The position numbers and the translations under genes are program-made. Below, one piece after another: positions 16,793 through 26,989 of a stretch of DNA of 64,000 bases (its first letter is position 1; each line of letters opens with the position of its first letter). The DNA is taken from contig NZ_MUHF01000007.1 of the NCBI RefSeq assembly GCF_002217435.1, positions 156,950-220,949 of the forward strand. The letters are read 5' to 3'. The notes under the pieces were generated by a model that was not told the DNA's origin, did not search any database, and saw nothing but the letters and a program-made list of their open reading frames with translations. Source of the stretch: Flavobacterium reichenbachii (GTDB taxonomy: Bacteria; Bacteroidota; Bacteroidia; Flavobacteriales; Flavobacteriaceae).

Positions 16793-17950
16793 ATGAGAAT
16801 TTTATTTGTTTCAATGCACTCTATACATTCCACGCGATGGATTGAAAATTTAAAAAATTCAGAACATGAATTGTATTGGTTTGATATTTCAAATCAGGGA
16901 AAAATAGATGCTCTTGAAACAGTTAATCAGATTAGCGGCTGGAAAAAAAGAAAGTTACCTTATATAAAAGGGGAGTATTGGCTGTCAAAAAAATTCCCGA
17001 AGTTATACAAATCATTACAGCCTTATTTAGAAACTACAGAAAACGAAGCGATCGAGAAAGTTATTCAGCAAATCAATCCAGATGTTGTTCACAGCTTTGA
17101 GATGCACGCCGCATCGTATCCGATAGTTAAGACAATGAATAAATATCCAAACATCAAATGGCTTTATTCATGCTGGGGAAATGATCTTTTTTATTATCAG
17201 GATTTTCCATATCATAAAAATAGAATTAAAGATGTTCTAAAACGGGCAGACTATTTACATGCCGATTGTCAAAGAGATTATCCAATTGCTTATAATTTAG
17301 GTTTTAAAGGGACAAGTTTTGAGATGATTCCGACCGGTGGCGGATTTAAAATACAGGAACTCGAAGCTTATAAAGAGCCTATTGAGCAAAGAAAAATAAT
17401 TTTAGTAAAAGGATATCATCATGAGTTTGGCAGGGCATTAAATGTTATCAAAGCTCTAGAACGTTTAAAAGATAAGATCAGCAGATACGAAGTAGTTATT
17501 TTTGGAGCTCATGCTGTAGTTCAAAATTATGTTAACAAGAATAATTTAAAGTATAAAGTTTACGGACGTCATGATTTATCTCATAAAAAGATATTAGAAT
17601 TGATGGGTAAATCGCTAATATATATCGGAAATAATATTTCAGATGGTATGGCCAATACTTTATTGGAAGCCATTATTATGAGAGCTTTTCCAATACAATC
17701 TAATCCCGGCAATGTTTCTGCAGAAATTATAGAAGATGGGGTTAATGGTCTCTTGATTAATGATCCTGAAAATATTGATTCTATCGCAGCGTTAATTTCT
17801 AAAGCAATCGATAACCCGGAAATGCTTGAAAATGCAAGCAGAATAAATGAAAAAATTGCCATTGAAAGATTAGATTATAATGTAAATCAAAAAAAGATAG
17901 AAGCGCTGTACAGAAAACTTGAAGAAAATTCTAAAATAGAAATAAAATAA
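16793..17950 (+). CDS. Family 4-like (GT-B) glycosyltransferase
   Basis: 385 aa, two Rossmann-like halves. The N-terminal half opens with RILFVSMHSIHSTRWIENL; the second half has IILVKGYHHEFGRALNVIKAL and the donor-binding GNNISDGMANTLLEAIIM followed by FPIQSNPGNVSAEI. The usual EGxxxxxLEA Glu-x7-Glu motif is altered (DGMANTLLEA), so an Asp stands where the first Glu is expected. Probably a retaining transferase using a nucleotide sugar at the cytoplasmic membrane face; specificity unknown. Confidence 0.82.
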   Translation: MRILFVSMHSIHSTRWIENLKNSEHELYWFDISNQGKIDALETVNQISGWKKRKLPYIKGEYWLSKKFPKLYKSLQPYLETTENEAIEKVIQQINPDVVHSFEMHAASYPIVKTMNKYPNIKWLYSCWGNDLFYYQDFPYHKNRIKDVLKRADYLHADCQRDYPIAYNLGFKGTSFEMIPTGGGFKIQELEAYKEPIEQRKIILVKGYHHEFGRALNVIKALERLKDKISRYEVVIFGAHAVVQNYVNKNNLKYKVYGRHDLSHKKILELMGKSLIYIGNNISDGMANTLLEAIIMRAFPIQSNPGNVSAEIIEDGVNGLLINDPENIDSIAALISKAIDNPEMLENASRINEKIAIERLDYNVNQKKIEALYRKLEENSKIEIK

Positions 17951-17994
17951 AGTTTCCCCATATAAGCTCTAATTGTTTAAAAATAAATTCTATT

Positions 17995-18873
17995 ATGCTT
18001 AAATTGACAAGTATTAAAGTTGGTTATATTGTTTCCTATGACTACGAATATTTACTAACTTCAATTAATACTCTTTACGATTATGTAGATAAAATAGTTT
18101 TGGCTATTGATATTAACAGACAAACCTGGAGTGGAAACAAATTTGAAATTCCACAGTCGTTTTTTGATTCGATTAAAGAATTTGATAAAAGAAATATTAT
18201 CGAAATCTATTTTGAAGATTTTTACGTGCCCTCGTTATCACCTATGGAATGTGAAACAAGAGAACGTAATTTATTGCTAAAAAAATTAGGCAGAAAAGGC
18301 TGGAAATTACAGCTTGATGTAGATGAATATATTTATGACTTTAAAACGGTAAAGAAATTTTTACTGCGAAATTGGTTTTTTAATGTTTTTCCGAAACTGA
18401 CTCCAATGCAGTTTAGAGGAAAATTGATCACATTATTTAAAGAAATTCAAGACGGATTTTTATACATAGACAATAATGAGCGTTTTTCATTTATTACAAA
18501 TGGAATTCAAAACGAAACTGCAAGATTAGATTCTAAAACGCCTAGTTTTTATACCGATATAGTTGTTGTTCACCAATCATGGGCAAGAAAAAAAGAAGAA
18601 ATAGTACAGAAAATCAGCAATTGGGGACACAGAGATGATTTTGACACTGCAGCATATTATGATTTTTGGGATAAACTGAATCAAAGTAATTATTTAGATT
18701 ATGTCAACATCCATCCAATGCGTCCAGAACTTTGGAATAAATTGTACTTATTGAATTGTAACGGGATTAATGAATTTATTACCAACTATGCAGTATTGCA
18801 TCCGCAGAAAATTACACAATTTGATAGTAGGTTTTTATACGATAAAGTGAAGAAAAAACTTTTTAAGAAATGA
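17995..18873 (+). CDS. Glycosyltransferase-like protein, GT2-related, unassigned
   Basis: 292 aa. No GT2 N-terminal signature of the ordinary kind is seen; instead the protein begins LTSIKVGYIVSYDYEYLLTS and carries WKLQLDVDEYIYDF (~103-116), a DxD-type metal site of the sort found in divergent GT-A families. HPMRPELWNKLYLL near the C-terminus is distinctive. The ATGA overlap with the next gene shows coupling. It may add an unusual sugar; with no classical sialyltransferase in this locus, it is one of the genes to test for nonulosonate transfer. Function is inferred mainly from position. Confidence 0.6.
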   Translation: MLKLTSIKVGYIVSYDYEYLLTSINTLYDYVDKIVLAIDINRQTWSGNKFEIPQSFFDSIKEFDKRNIIEIYFEDFYVPSLSPMECETRERNLLLKKLGRKGWKLQLDVDEYIYDFKTVKKFLLRNWFFNVFPKLTPMQFRGKLITLFKEIQDGFLYIDNNERFSFITNGIQNETARLDSKTPSFYTDIVVVHQSWARKKEEIVQKISNWGHRDDFDTAAYYDFWDKLNQSNYLDYVNIHPMRPELWNKLYLLNCNGINEFITNYAVLHPQKITQFDSRFLYDKVKKKLFKK

Positions 18874-19796
18874 TTGCCATAATTATTCCGTATTTCAAAA
18901 TCGATTTCTTTAGAGAAACGTTACTCTCATTGGCCAATCAAGTTGATCAGCGATTTCATGTTTACATCTGCGATGATAACAGCCCTGCCAATCCTCAAGA
19001 GCTATTGTCAGAATTTGAAGGAAAATTTGCTTTTACGTATCATAAATTTACTGAAAACTTTGGCAGTATTTCTTTAGTTAAACAATGGAAACGATGTCTG
19101 AGTTTAATTGATGGTGAAGAATGGTCTATGATATTAGGAGATGATGATGTTTTGGAAACGAACGTAATTCAGGATTTTTATCATCACATGAATAAAATTA
19201 ACGGCTTACAGATAGATGTTATTCGGTTTTCGACTGTTGTGATAGATGAGAATAATCAAAAAATATCAAATACATACACGCATCCAATAATTGAAAATGC
19301 AGTAGATTCTCTAATGCGAAAAATGGAGAATCTGACAAGAAGTTCCTTAAGTGAATATATTTTTAGAACAAAAAATTTCAATAATTATACTTTTAAAGAG
19401 TATCCAAGCGGATTATTTTCGGATGATATTTTGATTTTAAATCACGCCTCTTTTAAAAGTATTTATACCATAAATTCTTCGGTTATACAAATACGAAAAA
19501 GTAAAGTGAACTTATCCGGCGGACTAAAACTGAATACCAGACATGTTGCACTCTTAGAATTTCACAAAACGCTGTTGATAGAATTAAAGGAGAATTTTAA
19601 TAAACAACAGATTTCATATATAGAATATAAGTTAGAAAGAGAAGTTTTTAATCATAGCAAAATCAGCATTTTGTTATTTTTGATAAAGTATTATTTTACT
19701 GGTTTTAAGTTTTTAAAATTGACTAGTTTAGCATGCAGAATTTTAGCCAAAATACCTAAATTGATTTTTCAAAGTTTAACCAAAAAAGGAAAATAA
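18870..19796 (+). CDS. Family 2 glycosyltransferase
   Basis: 308 aa. IAIIIPYFKIDFFRETLLSL, VYICDDNSPANPQELL (31-46) and MILGDDDVLE give the GT-A donor and metal sites. The triple Asp in GDDDVLE fits the DxD role. The C-terminal third is hydrophobic (LLFLIKYYFTGFKFLKL) and may attach the enzyme to the inner membrane. The start overlaps the previous stop by 4 bp. Specificity unknown. Confidence 0.84.
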   Translation: MIAIIIPYFKIDFFRETLLSLANQVDQRFHVYICDDNSPANPQELLSEFEGKFAFTYHKFTENFGSISLVKQWKRCLSLIDGEEWSMILGDDDVLETNVIQDFYHHMNKINGLQIDVIRFSTVVIDENNQKISNTYTHPIIENAVDSLMRKMENLTRSSLSEYIFRTKNFNNYTFKEYPSGLFSDDILILNHASFKSIYTINSSVIQIRKSKVNLSGGLKLNTRHVALLEFHKTLLIELKENFNKQQISYIEYKLEREVFNHSKISILLFLIKYYFTGFKFLKLTSLACRILAKIPKLIFQSLTKKGK

Positions 19797-19824
19797 TACA
19801 TTCTAATTTTAGAACAATAAAAAA

Positions 19825-20859
19825 ATGCGAGTAGGTTTTAATCCAAATAAAGATAAGCCGCAAGAGCCAAATGAATTTTTTCATCAGCTCATAATTCCTG
19901 TATATATTCCTAATCAGGACGGCTATTTTAAAGACAGCTTTACGATTTTAAAGTACTGTCTTGAATCTTTATTTAAAACAATTCATCCTAAAACCTATAT
20001 AACGCTTGTAAACAACGGCAGCGATACTATTACAGCAGATTATTTAAATCAGCTTCGGGAAACTGGAAAAATTCATGAGGTAATTAATACCACAAATATT
20101 GGCAAGTTAAATGCAATTTTAAAAGGTATTTCAGGGCATGATTTTGCATTTATTACAGTTGCCGACTCCGATGTGTTATTTTTGAAAGACTGGCAAAAAG
20201 AAACGTATAATGTTTTTGAAAAATTTCCAAAAACCGGAGCCGTATGTCCTACTCCTTCTTCAAAATCACTAAAGTCGCACACATTTAATATTTGGTTTGA
20301 ATTACTGTTTTCTAAATCACTCTATTTTACAAAAGTTAAGAATCCGCAAGCATTAAAAGCATTTGCTGCAAGCGTAGGAAATACTGAAATGTACAACGAG
20401 ATTCACCTCCAAAAATACCTTACGATTTCTAATGGAGATTTTAGAGCAGTTGCTGGCGCCGGACATTTTATTACGACATATAGAAAAGAAGTTTTTGAAG
20501 AAAGAAATGTAAAATATTCCAACTTTATGCTGGGCGGAGACAGCGAAAGCAAATTGTTAGATTATCCCGTAGTAGAAAAAGGAATGTGGAGACTTTCTAC
20601 AGAAGATAATTTTGCATTTCATTTAGGAAATGTAAAGGAAGACTGGATGCAGCAAACTTTAGAGGAAATAAAACCAAATGATTTTTATCCTGACAATTCA
20701 ATTGATTTAAGTAAAATTAAATTGTCTAAAATTGCATTTTTTTTCAAATACAAAGTTTTCTCAAAGATTATTACAAGAAAACAAATTTGGTTTTACGGCC
20801 TTAAATTAAAAGGACTTTCTACAGAAGAAGCAATAAAATATACCCAAAAAAATGAATGA
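19825..20859 (+). CDS. Divergent family 2-like glycosyltransferase
   Basis: 344 aa. The GT-A fold is suggested by HQLIIPVYIPNQDGYFKDS, TLVNNGSDTITADYLNQL and TVADSDVLFLKDW (DSD metal site, ~115-127). It is longer and more divergent than the other GT2 proteins here, with an insertion before a VAGAGHFITTYRKEVF segment resembling the acceptor side. Its last 8 bp overlap the next transferase. Donor unknown. Confidence 0.75.
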   Translation: MRVGFNPNKDKPQEPNEFFHQLIIPVYIPNQDGYFKDSFTILKYCLESLFKTIHPKTYITLVNNGSDTITADYLNQLRETGKIHEVINTTNIGKLNAILKGISGHDFAFITVADSDVLFLKDWQKETYNVFEKFPKTGAVCPTPSSKSLKSHTFNIWFELLFSKSLYFTKVKNPQALKAFAASVGNTEMYNEIHLQKYLTISNGDFRAVAGAGHFITTYRKEVFEERNVKYSNFMLGGDSESKLLDYPVVEKGMWRLSTEDNFAFHLGNVKEDWMQQTLEEIKPNDFYPDNSIDLSKIKLSKIAFFFKYKVFSKIITRKQIWFYGLKLKGLSTEEAIKYTQKNE

Positions 20860-21955
20860 TTCTGTAAAAGTAATCCTGATTTCGCAATCTGCGCTTCCTT
20901 TTTCAAAAATAGGAAGCTGGACAACGCTTTACAAGAACTATTTAGAGCACGATCATAAAATTGATTACATTGTTTGTCCAAAACCAGAAAAAAAATATAA
21001 CGGAATTGAATATAGTTTTGTAAATCTCACACTGTGGCATAAACTGCAGCGTAAATTTTTGAAACGAAAAAAGCTGGAATTCCTGCAAGCTCTCGAAAAG
21101 ATAATTATTCCCAATCAGAAATACATAATACAGATTGTTGATAATTACGGAATGGTTGAACCATTAAAAAAATATCTTCTTTCTAAAGGAATTGCCAATC
21201 AATGTTATATTCAGTTTTTTTATCACGGTTTTCCACCTTATCTAAAGCCAAATTCTGGAAGTGATTTTTATGAAATTATAGACGAAATGATTTTCTTAAC
21301 TAATGATAGTTATTCGCAGCATAAAAAACAGATTGCAGCATTGCCAAATTATTATTCAGTATTACACAATGGTATAGATACTCAAAAATTTAAAAAAGTT
21401 TCAGAATCCGAAAAAATTGCCTTAAGAAAGGAATTAGGTTTTAATGATAAAAAAGTTTTTGTTTGGTGCTCTAACGACAGACCCAAAAAAGGTCTAGATT
21501 TAATTTTGAAAGTATGGCAGACCATTTATTCAGACTATAAAAACTGTTTATTGATAGTAATTGGAAACAATCCCAGAGAAAAAATGGATGGTGTACTGTT
21601 TTTAGGAAAGATTCCCAATAATGAACTTCCTAAATATTTCCAAGCTTCAGATTGTTATCTCTTTCCAACATTATGCGAGGAAGGTTTTGGACTTAGTTTG
21701 ATAGAAGCTTTACATTGCGGTAATTACGGCATAGCTTCGGCATTAGGAGGTGTTCCTGAAGTTTTACAATATGGAAAACTGGGAAAACTAATAAAAGACC
21801 CATATGCTGTTCCGGAATGGGAAATTGCCATAAAAGATTTTCTACAAGGAAATATAGAAATTCCTGCTTTATCGTCTGATTTATATTCTATGGAAAACTG
21901 GAATAAAGGCATGAATGAGATTATTGACCGTGCAAAACTGAGATTTAAACAATGA
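20852..21955 (+). CDS. Family 4 glycosyltransferase
   Basis: 367-aa GT-B enzyme. The hinge-proximal VLHNGIDTQKF, the second-domain start VWCSNDRPKKGLDLILKVW and the donor-site PTLCEEGFGLSLIEALHCG (with the Glu-x7-Glu pair) are typical of retaining GT4 transferases. It overlaps genes on both sides (8 bp upstream, 4 bp with neuA downstream), tying it to the nonulosonate genes at the translational level. Sugar specificity unknown. Confidence 0.87.
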   Translation: MNDSVKVILISQSALPFSKIGSWTTLYKNYLEHDHKIDYIVCPKPEKKYNGIEYSFVNLTLWHKLQRKFLKRKKLEFLQALEKIIIPNQKYIIQIVDNYGMVEPLKKYLLSKGIANQCYIQFFYHGFPPYLKPNSGSDFYEIIDEMIFLTNDSYSQHKKQIAALPNYYSVLHNGIDTQKFKKVSESEKIALRKELGFNDKKVFVWCSNDRPKKGLDLILKVWQTIYSDYKNCLLIVIGNNPREKMDGVLFLGKIPNNELPKYFQASDCYLFPTLCEEGFGLSLIEALHCGNYGIASALGGVPEVLQYGKLGKLIKDPYAVPEWEIAIKDFLQGNIEIPALSSDLYSMENWNKGMNEIIDRAKLRFKQ

Positions 21956-22614
21956 AAACAATAGCTATAATTCCGGCACGCGGCGGTTCTAAAAGACTGC
22001 CTCAAAAAAATATAAAAGTATTAGGCGAATATCCATTATTGGTTCACAGTATTTTATATGCTCAGAGCAATAATAAAATAATTGATAAAATCTATGTTAC
22101 TACAGATGATGAAGAGGTGAAAAAAACGGCATTAGAATTTGGAGCAAAAGTTATTGACAGGCCACAATTATTGTCTGGAGATTTAGAACCAACAGTTTCT
22201 GCTTTAAAACATGTTTTGCAATCTATAGAAGGAGAAGTAGAAAATGTAGTTTTGCTGCAGCCGACAAATCCTCTTCGTCCGCAAAATCTGCTTGATGATG
22301 CATTTGAAATTTATAAGAAAGAAAATTGCGACAGCTTGTTTACTGTTTCAAGAAATCATCAAAAATTCGGAAAAATTGCGGATAAAAAATTTATTCCCTT
22401 TAATTACACGATAGGACAGAGGAGTCAGGATCTGGAACCCATTTTTTTTGAAAATGGATTGTTATATATTACTAGAGCTTCTTTGATATTAAATGACATT
22501 ATTATTTCAGAAAATGCTTTTCCATTCGAAGTAAATCATATTTTTGCCAGCGTAGATATAGACGATCAAAATGATTTTGAGTATGCGGCATATCTTCTTT
22601 CCAAAAACAAATAA
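21952..22614 (+). CDS. neuA: CMP-nonulosonate synthetase (acylneuraminate cytidylyltransferase)
   Basis: 220 aa. Activates a nine-carbon acidic sugar with CTP to give its CMP form. The N-terminal [19 protein letters not shown] (3-21) is the CTP-binding signature; [18 protein letters not shown] and the C-terminal [16 protein letters not shown] (metal-binding Asp) also match. The substrate may be N-acetylneuraminate or legionaminate; the cytidylyltransferases look alike by eye. It is followed by neuB and neuC, so a complete CMP-sugar route is encoded in three consecutive genes. Confidence 0.9.
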   Translation: MKTIAIIPARGGSKRLPQKNIKVLGEYPLLVHSILYAQSNNKIIDKIYVTTDDEEVKKTALEFGAKVIDRPQLLSGDLEPTVSALKHVLQSIEGEVENVVLLQPTNPLRPQNLLDDAFEIYKKENCDSLFTVSRNHQKFGKIADKKFIPFNYTIGQRSQDLEPIFFENGLLYITRASLILNDIIISENAFPFEVNHIFASVDIDDQNDFEYAAYLLSKNK

Positions 22615-22633
22615 TACATCTTACAACATATTT

Positions 22634-23674
22634 ATGAATCCGTACATAGAAATTGCAGGCAGAAAAATTGGACAAGATTTCCCGCCTTTAGTTATTGCAG
22701 AAATAGGTATTAATCACGAAGGATCGTTGCAGACTGCCAAAGAAATGGTAGATGCAGCACATAGAGCCGGGGTTGAGGTAGTAAAACATCAAACTCATAT
22801 TGTTGAAGACGAAATGAGCGGTGCAGCCAAAAAAGTTATTCCGGGTAATGCAGATGTTTCTATTTATGAAATTATGGAACGCTGTTCCTTAAATGAAAAT
22901 GATGAACTGGAACTTAAAAATTATGTAGAGAGTAAAGGCATGATTTTTATTTCGACGCCATTTTCTCGTGCAGCAGCAGAAAGATTAAAGAAGTTTGATA
23001 TACCAGCATACAAAATTGGTTCGGGAGAATGTAATAATTATCCGTTGTTAGAACATATTGCATCGTTTGGGAAACCTGTAATTTTGAGTACAGGAATGAA
23101 TACTATAGAAAGCGTACAGAAAGCGGTTGCTGTTTTTGATAAGCATAATGTTCCTGTTGCTTTATTACACACTACAAATTTATATCCAACACCTATTCAT
23201 TTGGTTCGTTTTGGTGCAATGACAGAACTGCACGAAGCTTTTCCAGATAAGGTATTCGGCTTAAGCGATCATACGTTAAATAACAATGCTTGTCTGGGCG
23301 CCGTGGCACTTGGTGCCAGTATTTTAGAAAGACATTTTACAGATCATATGCAGCGAACCGGTCCGGATATTGTCTGCAGTATGGATGAAAAAGCCTGCGG
23401 AGAATTAATCGTCTCAAGTGCAGAAATAGCTTTGATGCGAGGCGGAACAAAAAAACCCGCCCTGGAAGAACAAGTAACAATTGATTTTGCTTTTGCTACT
23501 GTATGTTCTATTGCGCCAATTAAAAAAGGTGAAATTCTGACGAAAGAAAATATCTGGGTAAAACGCCCTGGAACTGGCAAAATTCTGGCGGAGCACTTTA
23601 ATGATTTAATCGGGAAAACAGCATCAAGAGATATTGATAACGATGAACAATTAGATTTTACAGATTTTGAGTAA
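22634..23674 (+). CDS. neuB: N-acetylneuraminate (or legionaminate) synthase
   Basis: 346 aa from the chosen ATG. Condenses phosphoenolpyruvate with ManNAc (or 6-deoxy-2,4-diNAc-mannose) to a nonulosonic acid. The TIM-barrel half shows [47 protein letters not shown] and FGLSDHT; the C-terminal ~65 residues ([26 protein letters not shown]) are the SAF/antifreeze-like domain. An upstream in-frame ATG would add 21 residues and overlap neuA by 44 bp; [10 protein letters not shown] 20 bp after neuA matches the usual N-terminus and is preferred. [11 protein letters not shown] is shared by NeuB and LegI types, so the product is left open. Confidence 0.9.
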   Translation: MNPYIEIAGRKIGQDFPPLVIAEIGINHEGSLQTAKEMVDAAHRAGVEVVKHQTHIVEDEMSGAAKKVIPGNADVSIYEIMERCSLNENDELELKNYVESKGMIFISTPFSRAAAERLKKFDIPAYKIGSGECNNYPLLEHIASFGKPVILSTGMNTIESVQKAVAVFDKHNVPVALLHTTNLYPTPIHLVRFGAMTELHEAFPDKVFGLSDHTLNNNACLGAVALGASILERHFTDHMQRTGPDIVCSMDEKACGELIVSSAEIALMRGGTKKPALEEQVTIDFAFATVCSIAPIKKGEILTKENIWVKRPGTGKILAEHFNDLIGKTASRDIDNDEQLDFTDFE

Positions 23675-24800
23675 TTCAGTCAAAAAAATCCTTTTCTTAA
23701 CCGGAACACGAGCTGATTTTAGTAAAATCAAATCATTGATTTCGACCTTAGAGCAAGAAGCAGAATTTGAAGTTTTTGTTTTCGTAACCGGAATGCATTT
23801 ACAAGAAATTTACGGTTACACATTAATTGAAATCGATCGTTGTAATTTTAAGAACGTATATACATTCGAAAATCATACGCACGAAACCACAATGGATCTT
23901 ACATTGGCGAAAACGATCGAAGGTCTGTCCGGCTATTGTAAAAGCATAAATCCAGATATGATTGTCGTGCATGGTGATCGTGTAGAAACACTTGCAGGTG
24001 CTATTGTAGGATCATTAAATAATATTCTGGTTGCGCACATAGAAGGTGGAGAAGTGTCTGGAACTGTTGATGAATTAATTCGTCATAGTGTTAGTAAATT
24101 AAGTCATATCCATTTTGTGTCAAATAAAGAAGCCAAGAAAAGATTGATTCAAATGGGAGAAATAAAGGAATCTATTTTTACAATTGGTTCGCCCGATATT
24201 GATATTATGTTTTCTAATGCACTTCCCGATTTAGAAACAGCAAAGAAATATTATCAAATTTCGTTTAAAAAATTTGCTGTTGTAATGTTTCATCCGGTCA
24301 CAACAGAATTTCAATCCATGAAGGAATACGCAGAAGACTTTGTCAATTGCCTTCTTGAGGATAATCATAATTATATTGTTATTTTTCCAAATAACGATTT
24401 AGGCAGCCAGTTTATATTAGATTCCTATCAAAAATTAAAATCAAATTCCAGATTTAGAGTTTTTCCTTCTCTTCGTTTTGAGTATTTTCTGACGCTCTTA
24501 AAAAACAGTCAATTTATTATCGGCAACAGCAGCGCAGGAATTAGAGAAGCGCCTTACTACGGAATTCCGATTATTAATATAGGAACACGCCAGCAAAATA
24601 GAGCTGTTCACGCAGATATTATCAATACAGACTATTCTCAGAAAAGTATAAAAGAAGCATTATCTATGATTGACTCACATCATGTTCAGGTTTCTTTAAA
24701 TGATTTTGGAAAAGGAAATAGCAACGAATTGTTTTTAGATTCGCTAAAGAAAAACGATATTTGGCAGCTTAATCACCAAAAGCAGTTTAAGGATTTTTAG
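23667..24800 (+). CDS. neuC: Hydrolysing UDP-GlcNAc 2-epimerase (NeuC/LegG-like)
   Basis: 377 aa. Hydrolyses and epimerises a UDP-HexNAc, releasing ManNAc (NeuC) or 2,4-diacetamido-2,4,6-trideoxymannose (LegG) for NeuB. The motifs [48 protein letters not shown] and [17 protein letters not shown] are those of the epimerase family. The start is TTG, overlapping neuB by 8 bp; the next residues [14 protein letters not shown] give the expected N-terminus. Because PglF- and PglE-like genes are also in this locus, the LegG alternative is real. Confidence 0.9.
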   Translation: MSNSVKKILFLTGTRADFSKIKSLISTLEQEAEFEVFVFVTGMHLQEIYGYTLIEIDRCNFKNVYTFENHTHETTMDLTLAKTIEGLSGYCKSINPDMIVVHGDRVETLAGAIVGSLNNILVAHIEGGEVSGTVDELIRHSVSKLSHIHFVSNKEAKKRLIQMGEIKESIFTIGSPDIDIMFSNALPDLETAKKYYQISFKKFAVVMFHPVTTEFQSMKEYAEDFVNCLLEDNHNYIVIFPNNDLGSQFILDSYQKLKSNSRFRVFPSLRFEYFLTLLKNSQFIIGNSSAGIREAPYYGIPIINIGTRQQNRAVHADIINTDYSQKSIKEALSMIDSHHVQVSLNDFGKGNSNELFLDSLKKNDIWQLNHQKQFKDF

Positions 24801-24875
24801 AAGAAAACAAAAAGAAGTTATTATTCGTAAATACTTATACAAACCTATTTTGCCAAGTATTAATAATAAAGTAAA

Positions 24876-25514
24876 ATGAAGCAAATTTTGCGTAAATTTT
24901 TATGGGGAATTTTAGGAAAAGGATATTTTAATTTTCTTAAAGGGCAGCATAAAATCTACTTAGATCAGGCAAAAAATGTATCTATTGGATATAAAACCTA
25001 TCATAATGGTGCATTTGTCTGGCAATGGCATCAAAATTCGGCATTAGAAATAGGAAAATATTGTTCTATTGCAAATGATGTTAACTTCATTTTAGATTCA
25101 GGACACCATATGGTAAGTGAGATTACAACATTTCCTCATTTTAATCATCTTGTTAATAAAGAAATCTCTATTGGAAATAAAAGCCAGTCAGATTTTAAAA
25201 AAGATATTAAAACGGCTGTTAGTAAAACTACAATTGGCAATGATGTCTGGATTGGAATGAATGCAGTAATTCTGCCAAATGTAAAAATTGGAGACGGTGT
25301 TACAATTCTGGCGGGTACAGTTGTAACGAAAGATGTTCCGGATTATGCAATTGTTGGAGGTATTCCCGGAGCCGTTGTAAAAATGAAATATGATTTGGAT
25401 ACAATAGATAAAATGAAAAAAATACAATGGTGGAATTGGAGTCCTGATAAAGTAGAAGAAAATGTTGGGGACTTTTATATTCCTATAAACGAATTTGTTA
25501 GCAAATGGCTCTAG
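24876..25514 (+). CDS. Hexapeptide-repeat acetyltransferase (CatB/Vat-like)
   Basis: 212 aa left-handed beta-helix acyltransferase. It has the xenobiotic/CatB-type loop ([15 protein letters not shown], catalytic His in GHHM) followed by hexapeptide repeats [32 protein letters not shown] and the closing [16 protein letters not shown]. Such enzymes acetylate sugar hydroxyls or amines from acetyl-CoA. Standing directly after neuABC it may O-acetylate the nonulosonate or N-acetylate a 4-amino sugar; it is not an obvious PglD. Acceptor unknown. Confidence 0.83.
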   Translation: MKQILRKFLWGILGKGYFNFLKGQHKIYLDQAKNVSIGYKTYHNGAFVWQWHQNSALEIGKYCSIANDVNFILDSGHHMVSEITTFPHFNHLVNKEISIGNKSQSDFKKDIKTAVSKTTIGNDVWIGMNAVILPNVKIGDGVTILAGTVVTKDVPDYAIVGGIPGAVVKMKYDLDTIDKMKKIQWWNWSPDKVEENVGDFYIPINEFVSKWL

Positions 25515-25555
25515 TCATTAATTCTAATATTGTACTTAAATACTTAACTTAATTT

Positions 25556-26989
25556 ATGTTTTTTAATTCCTTAGCTTTTGCTATTTTCCTGCCAATAGTT
25601 TTTTTCCTGTATTGGTTTGTCTTTAATAAAAACAAAAGCACTCAAAACGCCTTATTAATTGTAGCGAGTTATTATTTCTATTCCTGCTGGGATTGGAGAT
25701 TCTTGTTTTTATTAGTTTTTTCGACATTTCTGGACTATTACACCGGAATACAAATTGAAAAAGGGAAATCTGAAAAAAGCAGAAAGTTTTGGTTTTGGCT
25801 TAGTATTTTAGTCAATTTAGGTTTTTTAGGAATCTTTAAATACTACAACTTTTTTGCGTCATCATTTTCAGAATTGCTAAATACAATTGGAGTTAAGGCA
25901 AGCCCAATATTATTAGAAGTTATTCTTCCTGTCGGAATATCATTTTACACTTTCCACGGGTTATCGTATGTAATTGATATTTATTACAAAAGAATTAAAG
26001 CAGAATACAACTTTGTAGATTATTCGCTTTTTGTAAGCTATTTTCCGCTTTTGGTTGCAGGACCAATAGAAAGAGCGACTCATTTACTGCCTCAGGTAAA
26101 AGTAAAAAGAGAATTTAATTTTCAAACCGCCAAAGAGGGTATATATCAAATTGTATGGGGTTTAGTCAAAAAAGTCGTAATTGCAGATACCTGCGCCGTA
26201 TACGCAAATGCTATTTTTGATCATTATACTTCAGTAAATTCCTTATCGCTTATTTTAGGTGCGGTATATTTTGCATTTCAAATTTATGGTGACTTTTCCG
26301 GTTACTCAGATATAGCATTAGGAGTTTCAAAATTGTTTGGTTTAGATTTATTGAGAAATTTCAATTACCCTTATTTCTCAAGAGATATTGCAGAGTTTTG
26401 GCGACGCTGGCACATTTCACTTTCATCTTGGTTTAGAGACTATTTGTACATTCCGTTAGGAGGAAGTAAAGGCGGAATCTGGATGAAAATCAGAAATACA
26501 TTTATCATTTTTATAGTCAGCGGATTTTGGCATGGAGCCAACTGGACCTACGTTGTGTGGGGTTTTATAAATGCAGTTTATTTTCTGCCTCTGTTATTAT
26601 CTGACAGCAACCGAAATAATATAGACACGGTACAGTTAAAATTTAATTTTGATTCAGTCAGAGTACTAATGAATATTGTATTGACTTTTTTACTAACCTG
26701 TGTTGCCTGGGTATTCTTTAGAGCAAAAACCATAACAGACGCCGTTTTGTATTTAAAGACAATTGTTACAAATGGTAATTTTAGTTCTCAATATTTAGAC
26801 AACGAACGTTACAATTACGAATTACTGCCAATGATTGCACTTTTTGTTTTGGTAGAATGGAACAATCGTACAAAAGTAGAACCTATATCAGGAAGAAGAA
26901 GTATGCTTAAATTAGCTATTGCAATTGCCGTAATTATAGCATTAGGAACTTACTCAGATTACAAGGAATTTATATATTTTCAGTTTTAA
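25556..26989 (+). CDS. MBOAT-family membrane O-acyltransferase (AlgI/PatA-like)
   Basis: 477 aa with about ten hydrophobic segments. Moves acyl groups across the inner membrane for glycan O-acylation. The MBOAT core is clear: ILPVGISFYTFHGLSYVIDI, DFSGYSDIALG, FWRRWHISLSSWFRDYLYIP (His286) and the active-site His326 in SGFWHGANWTYVVWG. Its stop overlaps the next gene's ATG by one base, a typical pairing of an MBOAT protein with an extracytoplasmic SGNH-like partner. It probably decorates the polysaccharide made here. Confidence 0.9.
   Translation: MFFNSLAFAIFLPIVFFLYWFVFNKNKSTQNALLIVASYYFYSCWDWRFLFLLVFSTFLDYYTGIQIEKGKSEKSRKFWFWLSILVNLGFLGIFKYYNFFASSFSELLNTIGVKASPILLEVILPVGISFYTFHGLSYVIDIYYKRIKAEYNFVDYSLFVSYFPLLVAGPIERATHLLPQVKVKREFNFQTAKEGIYQIVWGLVKKVVIADTCAVYANAIFDHYTSVNSLSLILGAVYFAFQIYGDFSGYSDIALGVSKLFGLDLLRNFNYPYFSRDIAEFWRRWHISLSSWFRDYLYIPLGGSKGGIWMKIRNTFIIFIVSGFWHGANWTYVVWGFINAVYFLPLLLSDSNRNNIDTVQLKFNFDSVRVLMNIVLTFLLTCVAWVFFRAKTITDAVLYLKTIVTNGNFSSQYLDNERYNYELLPMIALFVLVEWNNRTKVEPISGRRSMLKLAIAIAVIIALGTYSDYKEFIYFQF

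Noticed and set aside
17581..17862. 93-codon antisense frame in the GT4 gene
   Set aside because: Entirely inside a convincing transferase domain on the other strand; hydrophobic, low-quality sequence with no start context.
22571..22633. Longer neuB start
   Set aside because: Would overlap neuA by 44 bp and add residues unrelated to the family; the ATG at 22634 gives the usual N-terminus.
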